A DNA stretch of 64,000 bases from Flavobacteriaceae bacterium UBA980 (GCA_002292265.1 DBBQ01000061.1:62001-126000); one strand, 5' to 3'; positions 53,230 through 62,940 are shown, numbered from the stretch's first letter. Numbers and translations are program-made. The notes: generated from the letters alone by a model not told the origin.

Positions 53230-55641
53230 ATGAACGTACGAAACCAAGAAGAACAAGACCTCAAAATATCTTTTGATGCTTTTAAAGAGCAGATCCTTTC
53301 GGATTATAAAATTGCTGTAACCAGTAGAGAATGTAGTGTCCTAGGACGACGTGAAGTGTTCTCAGGAAAGGGGAAATTCGGAATTTTTGGTGATGGAAAA
53401 GAAGTGCCGCAACTGGTGATGAATCATTTTTTTAAAAATGGAGATTTCCGGTCGGGGTACTACAGAGACCAAACGCTTTTAATGGCTCAAGGGCAGCTGA
53501 GTGTTTCAAATATCTTTTCAGCTTTGTATGCAGATTTAGATCTGGATCGTGAACCCATGTCAGGGGGACGACAAATGGGAGGGCATTTTATGACTCCCAG
53601 CAGAGACGAATCCGGAGAATGGCTCAATCTGATGGAACTCAAAAATCACAGTGGAGACATCTCCCCTACCGGTTCACAAATGCCACGCCTACTGGGTTTG
53701 GCACAAGCTTCAAAAATATATCGGAATCACAAAACGAAAAACGCTGACAACTTCTCTGACAATGGCAATGAAATTGCATGGGGAACAATTGGTAATGCGA
53801 GTACGAGTGAAGGCATGTTTTTTGAAGCCATCAATGCCGCCGGTGTACTTCAAGTGCCAATGGTGATCAGTGTTTGGGATGATGGGTACGGGATTTCAGT
53901 ATCCAACAAAGACCAAACTACAAAACAAAGCATCTCAGAAGCACTTAAAGGATTTCAACGTACCGAAAACGAAGACGGTTTTGAGATCCTAACGGTCAAA
54001 GGGTGGGATTATCTCGCGCTAATCGAAACCTATGCCTATGCTTCGAAAATTGCAAGAAGTGAGCATGTTCCTGTCTTGATTCACGTTACGGAACTTACCC
54101 AACCTTTGGGTCACTCCTCCTCAGGCTCGCACGAGCGTTATAAATCCAAAGTGCGTTTGACTTGGGAAAAGGAATACGATTGTAATCTAAAAATGCGTGA
54201 GTGGATCATCCAAGAAGGACTGGCAACAGAAACGGAATTGGAGAACCTAGAAAACAAAATCATCAGTGAAGTCCGAACCCAACGCCGTGAGGCCTGGAAC
54301 GCCTACCAAGCTCCAATTCTTAAAGAGAAAGAAAAGCTTATCGCTTTTGAATCTGCTCTTAAATCTGAAACACATAACGATCCCAAAGTTCAGTTAATTT
54401 ACTCCCAACTGGAAAAAAACGAGGAATTAGGATATAAAGACCTTATTTCCGCAGGACGAAAAATCAACTTGCTGCTGGCAAAACACCCTCAAGCAAGTGT
54501 GAGCGCTTTTAAAACTTGGTATAAAACGCTTTATAGCTCCCTTACCTCAAGAATATCATCGAAACTCTATACCGTTTCTAAAGAAGAGTTAGTGGCCTTT
54601 GAAAGCACTCCCCCATTGTACAACACCGACAATGCCCCAGTAGATGGTCGTATTATCATCCGTGATAATTTTGATGCTCTTTTTAAAAAGTACGACACCT
54701 TACTCATGTTTGGGGAAGATGTCGGAAAAATTGGAGACGTCAACCAAGGAATGGAAGGTCTTCAGGAAAAGTTTGGTGAAGTTCGAGTTTCCGATACTGG
54801 AATCCGAGAAGCAACCATTGCAGGTCAAGGTATTGGACTGGCTCTTAGAGGATTACGACCCATTGCCGAAATTCAATATTTAGATTACATCTTGTATTGC
54901 TTACAAATTTTAAGCGATGATTTGGCTACGATGAGTTTCCGAACGTCAGGGCGGCAAATCGCACCGTTAATCATTCGCACCCGAGGACACCGCCTCGAGG
55001 GGATTTGGCATTCGGGATCTCCTATGGGAGGATTGATCCATTTGCTCAGAGGAATCCATATACTCACGCCTAGGAATATGACCCAAGCAGCAGGGTTTTA
55101 CAATACCCTTATGCAAATCGAACAACCGGCACTTGTCATTGAATCGTTAAACGGGTATCGGATCAAAGAAAACCCTCCGATCAATCTCGGAGAATTTACT
55201 ATACCATTAGGGAAAATAGAAGTTCTCAGTACTGGGGAGGATGTAACGGTAGTCTCGTATGGATCGACATTGAGAATCGTTGAAGCTACCGCCAAAAGAC
55301 TATTACAAGAGGGTATTTCAATCGAAGTGATTGATATTCAAAGTTTGATTCCATTTGATCTAAACGAAGAAATCAAGCAAAGCATTGCAAAAACCAATCG
55401 GGTGCTGATCGTAGATGAGGATGTTCCTGGAGGAGCCTCTTCTTATATCATGCAACAGTTAATTGAAAAACAAAACATCTTTACTCTACTGGATGTTGCA
55501 CCCAAATTAGTATCTGCCAAAGCCCACCGTCCTGCTTATGGTGGCGATGGGGATTATTTTTCCAAGCCTTCCGAAGATGACGTTTTTGAGGCGGTGTATA
55601 CCATTATGAACGAATCCAACCCACAGAAATTTCCGCTTTAA
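53230..55641 (+). CDS. 2-oxoacid dehydrogenase E1, fused alpha and beta subunits
   Basis: At 803 residues (ATG 53230) the protein combines an E1-alpha part (about 1-380) with the TPP motif region GTIGNASTSEGMFFEA and VWDDGYGISVSN, and an E1-beta part (about 465-803) with LLMFGEDVGKIGDVNQ, DTGIREATIAGQGIG, and VIDIQSLIPFD. The class resembles branched-chain 2-oxoacid (2-oxoisovalerate) dehydrogenase E1, known as a fusion in flavobacteria. E2 and E3 genes are not in the window. Substrate choice (branched-chain versus pyruvate) is inferred only from overall resemblance. Confidence 0.9.
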   Translation: MNVRNQEEQDLKISFDAFKEQILSDYKIAVTSRECSVLGRREVFSGKGKFGIFGDGKEVPQLVMNHFFKNGDFRSGYYRDQTLLMAQGQLSVSNIFSALYADLDLDREPMSGGRQMGGHFMTPSRDESGEWLNLMELKNHSGDISPTGSQMPRLLGLAQASKIYRNHKTKNADNFSDNGNEIAWGTIGNASTSEGMFFEAINAAGVLQVPMVISVWDDGYGISVSNKDQTTKQSISEALKGFQRTENEDGFEILTVKGWDYLALIETYAYASKIARSEHVPVLIHVTELTQPLGHSSSGSHERYKSKVRLTWEKEYDCNLKMREWIIQEGLATETELENLENKIISEVRTQRREAWNAYQAPILKEKEKLIAFESALKSETHNDPKVQLIYSQLEKNEELGYKDLISAGRKINLLLAKHPQASVSAFKTWYKTLYSSLTSRISSKLYTVSKEELVAFESTPPLYNTDNAPVDGRIIIRDNFDALFKKYDTLLMFGEDVGKIGDVNQGMEGLQEKFGEVRVSDTGIREATIAGQGIGLALRGLRPIAEIQYLDYILYCLQILSDDLATMSFRTSGRQIAPLIIRTRGHRLEGIWHSGSPMGGLIHLLRGIHILTPRNMTQAAGFYNTLMQIEQPALVIESLNGYRIKENPPINLGEFTIPLGKIEVLSTGEDVTVVSYGSTLRIVEATAKRLLQEGISIEVIDIQSLIPFDLNEEIKQSIAKTNRVLIVDEDVPGGASSYIMQQLIEKQNIFTLLDVAPKLVSAKAHRPAYGGDGDYFSKPSEDDVFEAVYTIMNESNPQKFPL

Positions 55642-55651
55642 GTCCTTCGGT

Positions 55652-56647
55652 TTATAGCGAAAATAGTTTGAGAAGAAGTTCTTCCAATATCTCTTTAGAA
55701 CCTTGATTTACCGCATCCACGCCTTTGCTTTTTAAATCGGCTTGGGTAATGCATTCCATGGCTTGGGTCAGTTGACGCATAGAAAATCGACGGGCAGCAG
55801 CTTCATACTCTTTGATAAAATAGGGGCTAATTCCTAATTTTTTTGGATCGCTACCAACTCCTTTCAGAACGAGTAGCTTTTGAAAATAAGAATGTAGGGT
55901 AGCCAAAGTTAGGACCAAGGGGTGTTCCTTTGGATTTCGATTTAAGTACTGAATAATTTGAAAAGCTTTTGAAAACTGTCCCAGACCGATGGCTTTTTGC
56001 AATTCAAAACTATTGAATTCTCGACTGATTCCAATGTGTTTTTCAATGTGCTCCCGACCCACCGTTTCCCCCTGAGAAACCACGAGCTTTAATTTTTTTA
56101 ATTCACTTTCCAACCGACTTAAATTGGCTCCAATGTAGACAGCGAGGAGTTCGACGGCTACTGGATCCATTTGAAGTTTCAGGTTGCGCGCTTGTTCACT
56201 AATCCAAGGTACAAGTTGATTGTCATACAAGGGTTTCACCGTGAGTACAGTTCCTGATTTTTCAACAGCTTTGTACAATTTTTTCCTTTTGTCAAAAGCT
56301 TTGTTTTTATAACAAAGTACCACAACGGATTGAGGCATTGGGTTTTCAGCATAGGCTGCCAGAAGATCGAATTGAGAAACATGCATAAATTGGGCTTCTT
56401 TGACTACTAGGACATTGTAATTTGACAGCATCGGATAGCGTTTGGCAGTTTCAACAATTTCAAAAGCTTGTGTTTCTTTTCCGTAAAAAAGGGTATAATC
56501 AAAATCGCTAGAGGCCTCATTGACAAGTTTGTTTGTCAAGGCCTTAAGAATAGCATCGATATAAAAAGACTCGTTTCCTGACAGCAAATAAAATGGAGAA
56601 AACTCCTCTTTTTGAATCTTGGAAAGTAGCGTGAAGAACGCTTGCAT
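55652..56647 (-). CDS. holA: DNA polymerase III subunit delta
   Basis: The clamp-loader wrench subunit of 331 residues. It has PFYLLSGNESFYIDAILKAL at the start, VVVLCYKNKAFDKRKKLYKA and GANLSRLESELKKL, family marks of HolA. The AAA-like core is followed by a helical collar domain (FQIIQYLNRNPKEHPLVL). It is divergent from the HsdR-N gene, 27 bases away. Confidence 0.95.
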   Translation of the reverse strand: MQAFFTLLSKIQKEEFSPFYLLSGNESFYIDAILKALTNKLVNEASSDFDYTLFYGKETQAFEIVETAKRYPMLSNYNVLVVKEAQFMHVSQFDLLAAYAENPMPQSVVVLCYKNKAFDKRKKLYKAVEKSGTVLTVKPLYDNQLVPWISEQARNLKLQMDPVAVELLAVYIGANLSRLESELKKLKLVVSQGETVGREHIEKHIGISREFNSFELQKAIGLGQFSKAFQIIQYLNRNPKEHPLVLTLATLHSYFQKLLVLKGVGSDPKKLGISPYFIKEYEAAARRFSMRQLTQAMECITQADLKSKGVDAVNQGSKEILEELLLKLFSL

Positions 56648-56674
56648 TTTAAAAATTTATTGCACTTTTACAGC

Positions 56675-57127
56675 ATGGAGCAACTCAATTTTCCACACTA
56701 TACTATGAACCTCAAAAATAGGGAAAATAAACCCTATATCTTTGATCGCGTTCGTAAAAAATGGCTCCTCTGTACTCCCGAAGAGTGGGTACGTGTTCAT
56801 GTTGTGTCTTACCTGATTGAAACCAAGGGTTATCCCGCCTCATGGATGCGTGTAGAACAGGAACTGCGTGTTTTTGGCACCCGAAAGCGCTTTGATTTGG
56901 TAGTTGTCGATGCTGCTATGAAATCGCATATTTTGGTAGAATGCAAAGCCCCTTCAGTTCCGATCAATCAAAAAACCTTTGACCAAATTACGCGCTACAA
57001 TTTGGAATTACAATGTCCCTATTTAATGGTAAGCAATGGACTGAATCATTATTTTTGTAAAATGAACTTCGAGGAAAACAGTCTCACTTGGATTGAGGAA
57101 CTTCCCAATTACAGCAGTATTTCATGA
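56675..57127 (+). CDS. Lone HsdR N-terminal (PD-(D/E)xK) nuclease-domain protein
   Basis: The protein has 150 residues from the ATG at 56675; the frame is open back to 56642 but that would overlap the holA start. The restriction-endonuclease-like core is RKRFDLVVVD (metal Asp) followed by HILVECKAPS (ExK). This matches the type I restriction R-protein N-terminal domain (HSDR_N_2), but no helicase or other restriction genes are nearby. In flavobacteria it regularly sits beside holA, so it is probably a housekeeping or repair factor rather than a restriction system (recollection). Overlaps the glycosyltransferase by 4 bases. Confidence 0.88.
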   Translation: MEQLNFPHYTMNLKNRENKPYIFDRVRKKWLLCTPEEWVRVHVVSYLIETKGYPASWMRVEQELRVFGTRKRFDLVVVDAAMKSHILVECKAPSVPINQKTFDQITRYNLELQCPYLMVSNGLNHYFCKMNFEENSLTWIEELPNYSSIS

Positions 57128-58131
57128 AACCGATTGCTTTAGTTGTATTGAATTATAATGGCATCACACTGCTGCAAAAGTTTATCAATGATCTCATTGT
57201 AAACAGTCCCGAGGCTGATGTCGTCTTAATAGACAATCACTCTAGTGACGGCTCTGCTCACTGGTTTAAATCGAACTATCCTGATCATCAGTGTATTGAA
57301 TTGGATAAAAATTACGGCTATGCTGGGGGGTATAATGAAGGGCTGCAACAAGTAAAACATTCGCTTTATGGCTTGCTGAATTCAGACTTATGGGTTCCTT
57401 CACTATGGCTTCCTCCCCTCCTTGAGCAATTTAAACTACATGAAGAAGTCGCCATTCTACAACCCCATATTTTAGATTATAAAAAACAATCTTATTTTGA
57501 ATATGCTGGTGCAGCAGGGGGGTACATCGATCAGTACGGATTTCCGTTTTGCAGAGGAAGAATTCTTCAAAGGGTAGAACAAGACACGGGTCAATACGAC
57601 CAAACGCGTGCTGTTTTTTGGGCCAGTGGTGCCTGCTTTTTGATTCGCAGCGAGGTGTTTTGGAAGCTGGGCGGCTTTGATTCTGTCTTTTTTGCTCATC
57701 AAGAAGAAATTGATTTGTGTTGGCGCGCGTACAATAACGGCTATAAAGCACAATCTGTTGGAAGCTCGAAAGTTTACCATATCGGAGGGGCTACACTGGC
57801 TCCATCGGTTCAAAAAGTGTATTTAAATCACAGAAACTCGTTGTACATGCTTGCCAAAAACCTTCCAAAGCACAAACGACTTTCTATTCTCTTCACCAGA
57901 CTCCTTCTCGATGGATTCATAGGATTGAGCTATCTTTTTCAATTAAAGTTTTTACACCTCTGGGCAATAATCCGCGCTCATTTTGCGTTTTATCAATCAT
58001 TCAAAAGCATGGTAAATAAAAGTAATTGTCAGCCCCAAAAGACAGATTACTTCTTCACCGTTTCTATTTTGCTAAATTATTTTTTGCGGAGAAGATTATA
58101 TTTTAGCGATTTGGATAAAAAATTTAAATAA
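57124..58131 (+). CDS. Family 2 glycosyltransferase
   Basis: The 335-residue protein has the GT-A fold start VVLNYNGITLLQKFI, VVLIDNHSSDGS, the metal-binding region YGLLNSDLWVP and an acceptor loop HQEEIDLCWRAYNNGYK. It resembles rhamnosyl-type GT2 enzymes acting on cell-surface polysaccharides. A hydrophobic stretch near residues 260-285 suggests membrane association. Donor and acceptor unknown. Confidence 0.92.
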   Translation: MKPIALVVLNYNGITLLQKFINDLIVNSPEADVVLIDNHSSDGSAHWFKSNYPDHQCIELDKNYGYAGGYNEGLQQVKHSLYGLLNSDLWVPSLWLPPLLEQFKLHEEVAILQPHILDYKKQSYFEYAGAAGGYIDQYGFPFCRGRILQRVEQDTGQYDQTRAVFWASGACFLIRSEVFWKLGGFDSVFFAHQEEIDLCWRAYNNGYKAQSVGSSKVYHIGGATLAPSVQKVYLNHRNSLYMLAKNLPKHKRLSILFTRLLLDGFIGLSYLFQLKFLHLWAIIRAHFAFYQSFKSMVNKSNCQPQKTDYFFTVSILLNYFLRRRLYFSDLDKKFK

Positions 58132-58174
58132 ATTCATTTAATTTGTAAATATTAAAAACTTAATCAAATTCACT

Positions 58175-59026
58175 ATGAAAAAAGCAGTCGCTTTACTGGT
58201 ATCGGGAGTATTATTAGCTTCTTGTGTATCACAAAAAAAATTCACAGAACTAGAAGAATTACAACAAAACACTAAAAACCTTTTGGACTCTACTTCGGTT
58301 CAGTTGAACTCGTGTAACGAAGAAAAAGAAGCAGCTCTTGCTCAACTCGCTACTCTAACAGAACAAAATAGATTCTTAACAGTAAATAACCAAGATTTAA
58401 TTAACAACATTGGAAATCTTACCACTCTTTCAAAAAAAGGTGCAGACAACTTAGAGCGTTCTCTTGAAAGCATGAAGGAAAAAGACATTCGAATCCAACG
58501 TATGCAAGATGCCGTAACAAAAAAGGATTCTGTAACCCTTGCTTTAGTTACCAGCTTAAAAGGTGTGTTAGGAAATATGAGTGATGACGACATTGAAATC
58601 AATGTAGAAAAAGGGGTCGTCTATGTTTCTATTTCAGACAAGCTTTTATTTAGAAGCGGAAGCTACACGGTAACAAGCCGTGCTAAAGAAGTCCTTGGAA
58701 AAGTTGCTAAGGTAGTAAATGACAAGCCAGAACTCGAGTTTATGGTGGAAGGTCATACCGATAATGTGCCGATTAAAAAAGACGGAATTCAGGACAATTG
58801 GGATCTTTCTGTGATGCGTGCTACTGCTGTAGTTCGAATCTTGGAAAATGACTTCGATGTAGCGCCTTCCCGTATGACTGCTGCGGGTCGTAGTTATTAC
58901 CTCCCTGTTGCGGACAACGATACGGCTGCCAACCGTGCAAAAAACAGAAGAACACGCATCGTCGTACTTCCAAAATTGGATCAGTTTTACGATCTAATTG
59001 ATAAAGGAATGTCAGCTGCAAAATAA
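58175..59026 (+). CDS. OmpA-family peptidoglycan-binding lipoprotein
   Basis: The 283-residue protein has a lipobox LLASC (Cys17), a coiled-coil segment rich in E, N, Q and L (about 22-125), and a C-terminal OmpA domain (about 140-270) with GHTDNVPIK, NWDLSVMRA and RAKNRRTRIVV, which bind peptidoglycan. It would link the outer membrane to the wall. A hairpin terminator follows its stop. Confidence 0.93.
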   Translation: MKKAVALLVSGVLLASCVSQKKFTELEELQQNTKNLLDSTSVQLNSCNEEKEAALAQLATLTEQNRFLTVNNQDLINNIGNLTTLSKKGADNLERSLESMKEKDIRIQRMQDAVTKKDSVTLALVTSLKGVLGNMSDDDIEINVEKGVVYVSISDKLLFRSGSYTVTSRAKEVLGKVAKVVNDKPELEFMVEGHTDNVPIKKDGIQDNWDLSVMRATAVVRILENDFDVAPSRMTAAGRSYYLPVADNDTAANRAKNRRTRIVVLPKLDQFYDLIDKGMSAAK

Positions 59027-59049
59027 TTCTGCATTTACACAAATTTTAA

Positions 59050-59078
59050 AAGGGTTACCAGCGGTAGCCCTTTTTTAT
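59050..59078 (+). terminator. Intrinsic terminator after the OmpA-family gene
   Basis: AAGGGTTACC (59050-59059) pairs with GGTAGCCCTT (59063-59072) around AGC, with one G-T pair, followed by a T run. It begins 23 bases after the stop codon and ends about 63 bases before the next gene. Confidence 0.85.
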
Positions 59079-59141
59079 TTTACATTCATTTAAAATACCT
59101 TTCAAAAGAAAAAAGTAGCCCTGAAACCGTATTTTTATAGC

Positions 59142-59780
59142 ATGGGAATTCAACACAACATAACGGAATTAAAATCGAGCCTTCCACCAGAAGTATCACT
59201 CGTTGCAGTATCTAAGACCAAACCGGTAAGTGACCTTCTAGAAGCTTATGAAGCAGGGCAACGCATCTTTGGTGAAAATAAAATTCAAGAAATGGTTTCC
59301 AAATGGGAACAACTGCCCAAAGATATTCAATGGCATATGATCGGCCATGTGCAAACCAATAAAGTGAAATATATGGCTCCTTTTGTTCATACCATTCACG
59401 CTGTAGATCGTATTAAGCTTTTGAAAGAAATTCAAAAACAAGCGGAAAAAAACGAACGAATTATCAATTGTCTCATCCAAATTCGAATTGCCGAAGAAGA
59501 TACCAAGTTTGGTTTGGCAGCGTCTGAATTGGATGCAATGTTAGAAGCCTCTGCTTCGTGTAGCCATGTTAAAATTAAAGGGTTGATGGGTATGGCAACT
59601 TTTACTTCGGATACAGATCAAATCCAAACAGAATTTCAAAAACTTGCGCAGCTTTATCAAAAAAACTCTGAATTTGAAGTTCTATCTATGGGAATGAGTG
59701 GGGATTACCCGATTGCAATTGAAGCGGGTTCCAACATGATCCGGGTGGGAAGTAAGCTCTTCGGAGAACGGAATTACTAA
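59142..59780 (+). CDS. YggS-family PLP homeostasis protein
   Basis: The 212-residue protein has the PLP lysine K25 in LVAVSKTKP, FGENKIQEMVSKWEQLP, WHMIGHVQTNKVKYM and MGMSGDYPIAIEAGSNMIRVG, all family signatures (alanine racemase-like barrel without racemase activity). It controls the pyridoxal phosphate pool. It is 2 bases upstream of the exonuclease/GIY-YIG gene. Confidence 0.95.
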   Translation: MGIQHNITELKSSLPPEVSLVAVSKTKPVSDLLEAYEAGQRIFGENKIQEMVSKWEQLPKDIQWHMIGHVQTNKVKYMAPFVHTIHAVDRIKLLKEIQKQAEKNERIINCLIQIRIAEEDTKFGLAASELDAMLEASASCSHVKIKGLMGMATFTSDTDQIQTEFQKLAQLYQKNSEFEVLSMGMSGDYPIAIEAGSNMIRVGSKLFGERNY

Positions 59781-59782
59781 GT

Positions 59783-61165
59783 ATGTACGCTATACTGGAT
59801 ATCGAAACTACGGGAGGAAATTACGATGAAGAGGGTATTACTGAAATCGCAATTTATCGCTATGATGGAGAGCAAGTTACGGATCAATTTAGCAGCCTAG
59901 TTAACCCTCAAATAATCATCCAACCCTTTGTTGTAAAACTGACTGGGATCAATGAAAACATGCTGAAAAATGCGCCCAAATTCTATGAAGTAGCCAAACG
60001 TATTGTCCAAATCACAGAGGACTGTGTACTGGTGGCGCATAATGCAGCATTTGATTATCGGATTCTACAAACCGAGTTTCGACGCTTGGGCTTTCCGTTT
60101 GATCGCAAAACCCTGTGTACCGTAAATCTTTCCCAAGTCTTGTTGCCAGAACAGCCTTCGTTTAGTCTGGGTAAATTGGTTCGCAATTTAGGAATTCCTT
60201 TTGCAGATCAACACCGGGCACATGGTGATGCAAAAGTCACTTTAAAGCTTTTTGAGCTACTTTTAGAAAAAGATACCCAAAAACAAATTGTCAAGGAAAA
60301 CATTCAACATTTAAATCCCAACAAAGCCCCAGCACAATATCTAAAAATCATCGATAAATTGCCCTCAGAAATGGGGGTGTATTACATCCACAACAAGGCC
60401 AATGAAATTGTTTACATCGGGAAAAGCAACAACATCAAAAAGCGGGTTTTAAGCCATTTGACAGGAAAACAGAAAAAAGCGCTAGCGATTCAAAAAGAGG
60501 TGACCCAGGTCACGTATTCCCTCACTGGAGGAGAACTGGTCACCCTATTGAAAGAACAAAACGAAATCAAAATCAATGCCCCTGTATACAATCGCGCAAT
60601 GAAGTTTCGTATTTTTCCTATGGGTGTCCGTATTGATTCTTCAGGGTCATACCCAAAACTCATCGTGGAACAAATCCAAAAAGACCAAGACTATCTCAGT
60701 GTTTACAAAAATAAAAAAGCAGCAAAGGCTGCCGTTTTCAGGTGGATGGATCATTTTGGGATCTGCATGCAAAAAACCAGTTTGATGAGCGCAGAGAGAG
60801 CTTGTTTTAATTATACTCTTAAAAAGTGTGACGGCGCTTGTGTGGGTGAGGAAAGCTCCAAGGCCTATGCTCACAAAATAGCTGCTTTAATCGCTTCATT
60901 TTCCTACCCGCACTCCGATTTTCTGATTTTGGAAAAAGGGAGAAAAAACGGTGAATCTGCATTTGTTTATATAAGTGAAACCCAATTTCGAGGATATGGT
61001 TACTTTGAATTGAATCATCAGATCAAAACAAAAAAACAGATTGAATCACGTTTGATTGCCATACAAGACAACCCAGACACGCAAAAATTAATTCACAGCT
61101 TTTTAACTCGGAAAAAATATATTAAGTTAATACCTTTACCAAACGAAAATCTAAAAACATCCTAA
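59783..61165 (+). CDS. DnaQ-like exonuclease fused to a GIY-YIG (UvrC/Cho-like) endonuclease
   Basis: The 460-residue protein has a DEDDh 3'-5' exonuclease domain (about 1-165; ILDIETTGG, VAHNAAFDYRI, HRAHGDAKVT) and a GIY-YIG nuclease domain (about 195-280; GVYYIHNKANEIVYIGKSNN), plus a C-terminal part with Cys residues (ACFNYTLKKCDGACVG) that resembles the UvrC/Cho region. Known enzymes with this pairing are thought to act in nucleotide excision repair beside UvrC. The combination suggests incision followed by trimming. Confidence 0.92.
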   Translation: MYAILDIETTGGNYDEEGITEIAIYRYDGEQVTDQFSSLVNPQIIIQPFVVKLTGINENMLKNAPKFYEVAKRIVQITEDCVLVAHNAAFDYRILQTEFRRLGFPFDRKTLCTVNLSQVLLPEQPSFSLGKLVRNLGIPFADQHRAHGDAKVTLKLFELLLEKDTQKQIVKENIQHLNPNKAPAQYLKIIDKLPSEMGVYYIHNKANEIVYIGKSNNIKKRVLSHLTGKQKKALAIQKEVTQVTYSLTGGELVTLLKEQNEIKINAPVYNRAMKFRIFPMGVRIDSSGSYPKLIVEQIQKDQDYLSVYKNKKAAKAAVFRWMDHFGICMQKTSLMSAERACFNYTLKKCDGACVGEESSKAYAHKIAALIASFSYPHSDFLILEKGRKNGESAFVYISETQFRGYGYFELNHQIKTKKQIESRLIAIQDNPDTQKLIHSFLTRKKYIKLIPLPNENLKTS

Positions 61166-61198
61166 ATCGCAAAGCAATCCAGTTTTGAGAAACGCCCA

Positions 61199-62011
61199 AT
61201 GAAAAAGTGGCAACATCGTTTACACAGCATTATCTATAAAGCAGATACCCCTGCGGGAAAATTATTTGATGTACTACTTTTGGTCACGATCTTGCTCAGT
61301 GTATTATTTGTTGCCCTAGAGAGTGTCACGTACATCGATGCTAACTTTGGGGTCTTTTTGAATACTGCAGAGTGGGTGGTTACAATATTGTTTACCCTAG
61401 AATATATCATGAGAATAATCTGTGTTCAGCGACCGTGGAACTACATCCGTAGTTTTTATGGTATTGTAGATTTAATTTCCATACTCCCGAAATATATTTC
61501 TTTGCTAATTGTAGGAACTCAAAGTCTGGTTGCTTTAAAAGCCTTGCGATTATTGCGTGTCTTTCGGATTCTTAAACTTACGCACTACATTGGAGAATCT
61601 AATAATTTACTAAAGGCCTTACGAGCCAGTAGTGCCAAAATCCTAGTCTTTATTTTTGGAGTTGTAATACTGTGTATAATTTTTGGCACATTGATGTATT
61701 TAATAGAAAGTGATTCTAGTGGATTTACCAGTATTCCCAGGAGCATTTATTGGTGTATCGTTACCCTGACCACCGTGGGTTATGGTGATATTGCACCACA
61801 AACGCCTTTAGGTCAATTTTTGGCTTCCCTTATCATGATTTTAGGATATGGTATTATCGCTGTACCTACGGGAATTGTTACCGCCGAAATGACCAAAAAA
61901 TCTACAGTGGACACCAATACGCAAGTATGTCCCTACTGTATGCAAACCGAACATAAAGAAAATTCAATTCATTGCCACCAATGTGGAAAACCCTTAAACG
62001 ATGTCGAATAA
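61199..62011 (+). CDS. Voltage-gated-type potassium channel with C-terminal zinc ribbon
   Basis: The 270-residue protein has six predicted membrane segments, an S4-like segment LKALRLLRVFRILKL, and the K+ selectivity filter TTVGYGDIAP (about 191-200) with a re-entrant pore loop. After the last helix the cytoplasmic tail has a CPYC / CHQC pair (CxxC-x11-CxxC), a zinc ribbon instead of a TrkA or cyclic-nucleotide domain. Its end overlaps the miaA start by 11 bases. Confidence 0.92.
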   Translation: MKKWQHRLHSIIYKADTPAGKLFDVLLLVTILLSVLFVALESVTYIDANFGVFLNTAEWVVTILFTLEYIMRIICVQRPWNYIRSFYGIVDLISILPKYISLLIVGTQSLVALKALRLLRVFRILKLTHYIGESNNLLKALRASSAKILVFIFGVVILCIIFGTLMYLIESDSSGFTSIPRSIYWCIVTLTTVGYGDIAPQTPLGQFLASLIMILGYGIIAVPTGIVTAEMTKKSTVDTNTQVCPYCMQTEHKENSIHCHQCGKPLNDVE

Positions 62012-62903
62012 AACACTTATCTATATTGCTGGCCCTACGAGTGTCGGGAAAACAGAACTTAGCATAAACCTCGCTAAAAAATTTAACACTGAAATTATTT
62101 CGTGTGACTCGCGCCAATTCTACAAAGAAATGCAAATTGGTACTGCGGTACCTACAACTGCAGAACTTTCCGAAGTACCCCACCATTTTATTCAACACAA
62201 ATCCGTTGAAGATATTTATACGGTTGGAGATTTTGAGAAAGAAGCCATTGAAAAACTAGAAGAGCTCTTTAAAACCCAAGATACCCTCATAATGGCGGGA
62301 GGCTCAGGAATGTATGCCGATGCCATAATGTTTGGTATGGATGAATTTCCAGAAGTCCCTGCAGAGGCTCGAAAGCAAATTAATCTATTTTACCAAACCC
62401 ATGGATTAAAAGCATTACAACGACTTTTGTTGGAAAAAGATCCCAAGTATTACAGCAGAGTCGATATAAACAATCCCATCCGTCTGTTGCGTGCATTAGA
62501 AGTTTGTATTGCCTCAGACCAGCCCTATTCCTCATTTTTAGGAAAATCGAGACCCGAACGGAATTTTGTTTCAAAAATGATCGTACTCCACAGTCCTAGA
62601 ACTGTTCTTTATAAAAAAATAAACTCCCGCGTAGATGCTATGATGGCTTCAGGTCTAGAAGCAGAGGCGAAAGATCTCCTTCCGTACAGAGATTTAGCTC
62701 CCTTAAAAACAGTAGGCTACAAAGAGCTGTTTCCCTATTTCGACGGCAAAACAAGCCTAGAAGAGGCAGTCAATGAAATCAAAAAGAACAGTAGACGTTA
62801 CGCCAAAAGACAAATTACCTGGTTTAAAAAGTACGACAATGCACTTTGTTTTCCTTCAAATACACCAATACAAGAAGTAGTTGAACTATTAACAGAAGAA
62901 TAA
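62001..62903 (+). CDS. miaA: tRNA dimethylallyltransferase
   Basis: The 300-residue enzyme adds a dimethylallyl group to A37 of tRNAs reading UNN codons. The P-loop GPTSVGKTE (11-19), SCDSRQFYKEM, GGSGMYADA, and VGYKELFPYFDG are hallmarks; the ending YAKRQITWFKKYD is typical. The start overlaps the channel gene's end by 11 bases. Confidence 0.97.
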   Translation: MSNKTLIYIAGPTSVGKTELSINLAKKFNTEIISCDSRQFYKEMQIGTAVPTTAELSEVPHHFIQHKSVEDIYTVGDFEKEAIEKLEELFKTQDTLIMAGGSGMYADAIMFGMDEFPEVPAEARKQINLFYQTHGLKALQRLLLEKDPKYYSRVDINNPIRLLRALEVCIASDQPYSSFLGKSRPERNFVSKMIVLHSPRTVLYKKINSRVDAMMASGLEAEAKDLLPYRDLAPLKTVGYKELFPYFDGKTSLEEAVNEIKKNSRRYAKRQITWFKKYDNALCFPSNTPIQEVVELLTEE

Positions 62904-62940
62904 TGTTTTAATCATATTGTTTTACCCCAAGATTCCTCCC

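Noticed and set aside
56675..57127. Remnant of a type I restriction-modification system
   Set aside because: Only the nuclease domain is present, complete and tightly packed between housekeeping genes, with no HsdM, HsdS or helicase.
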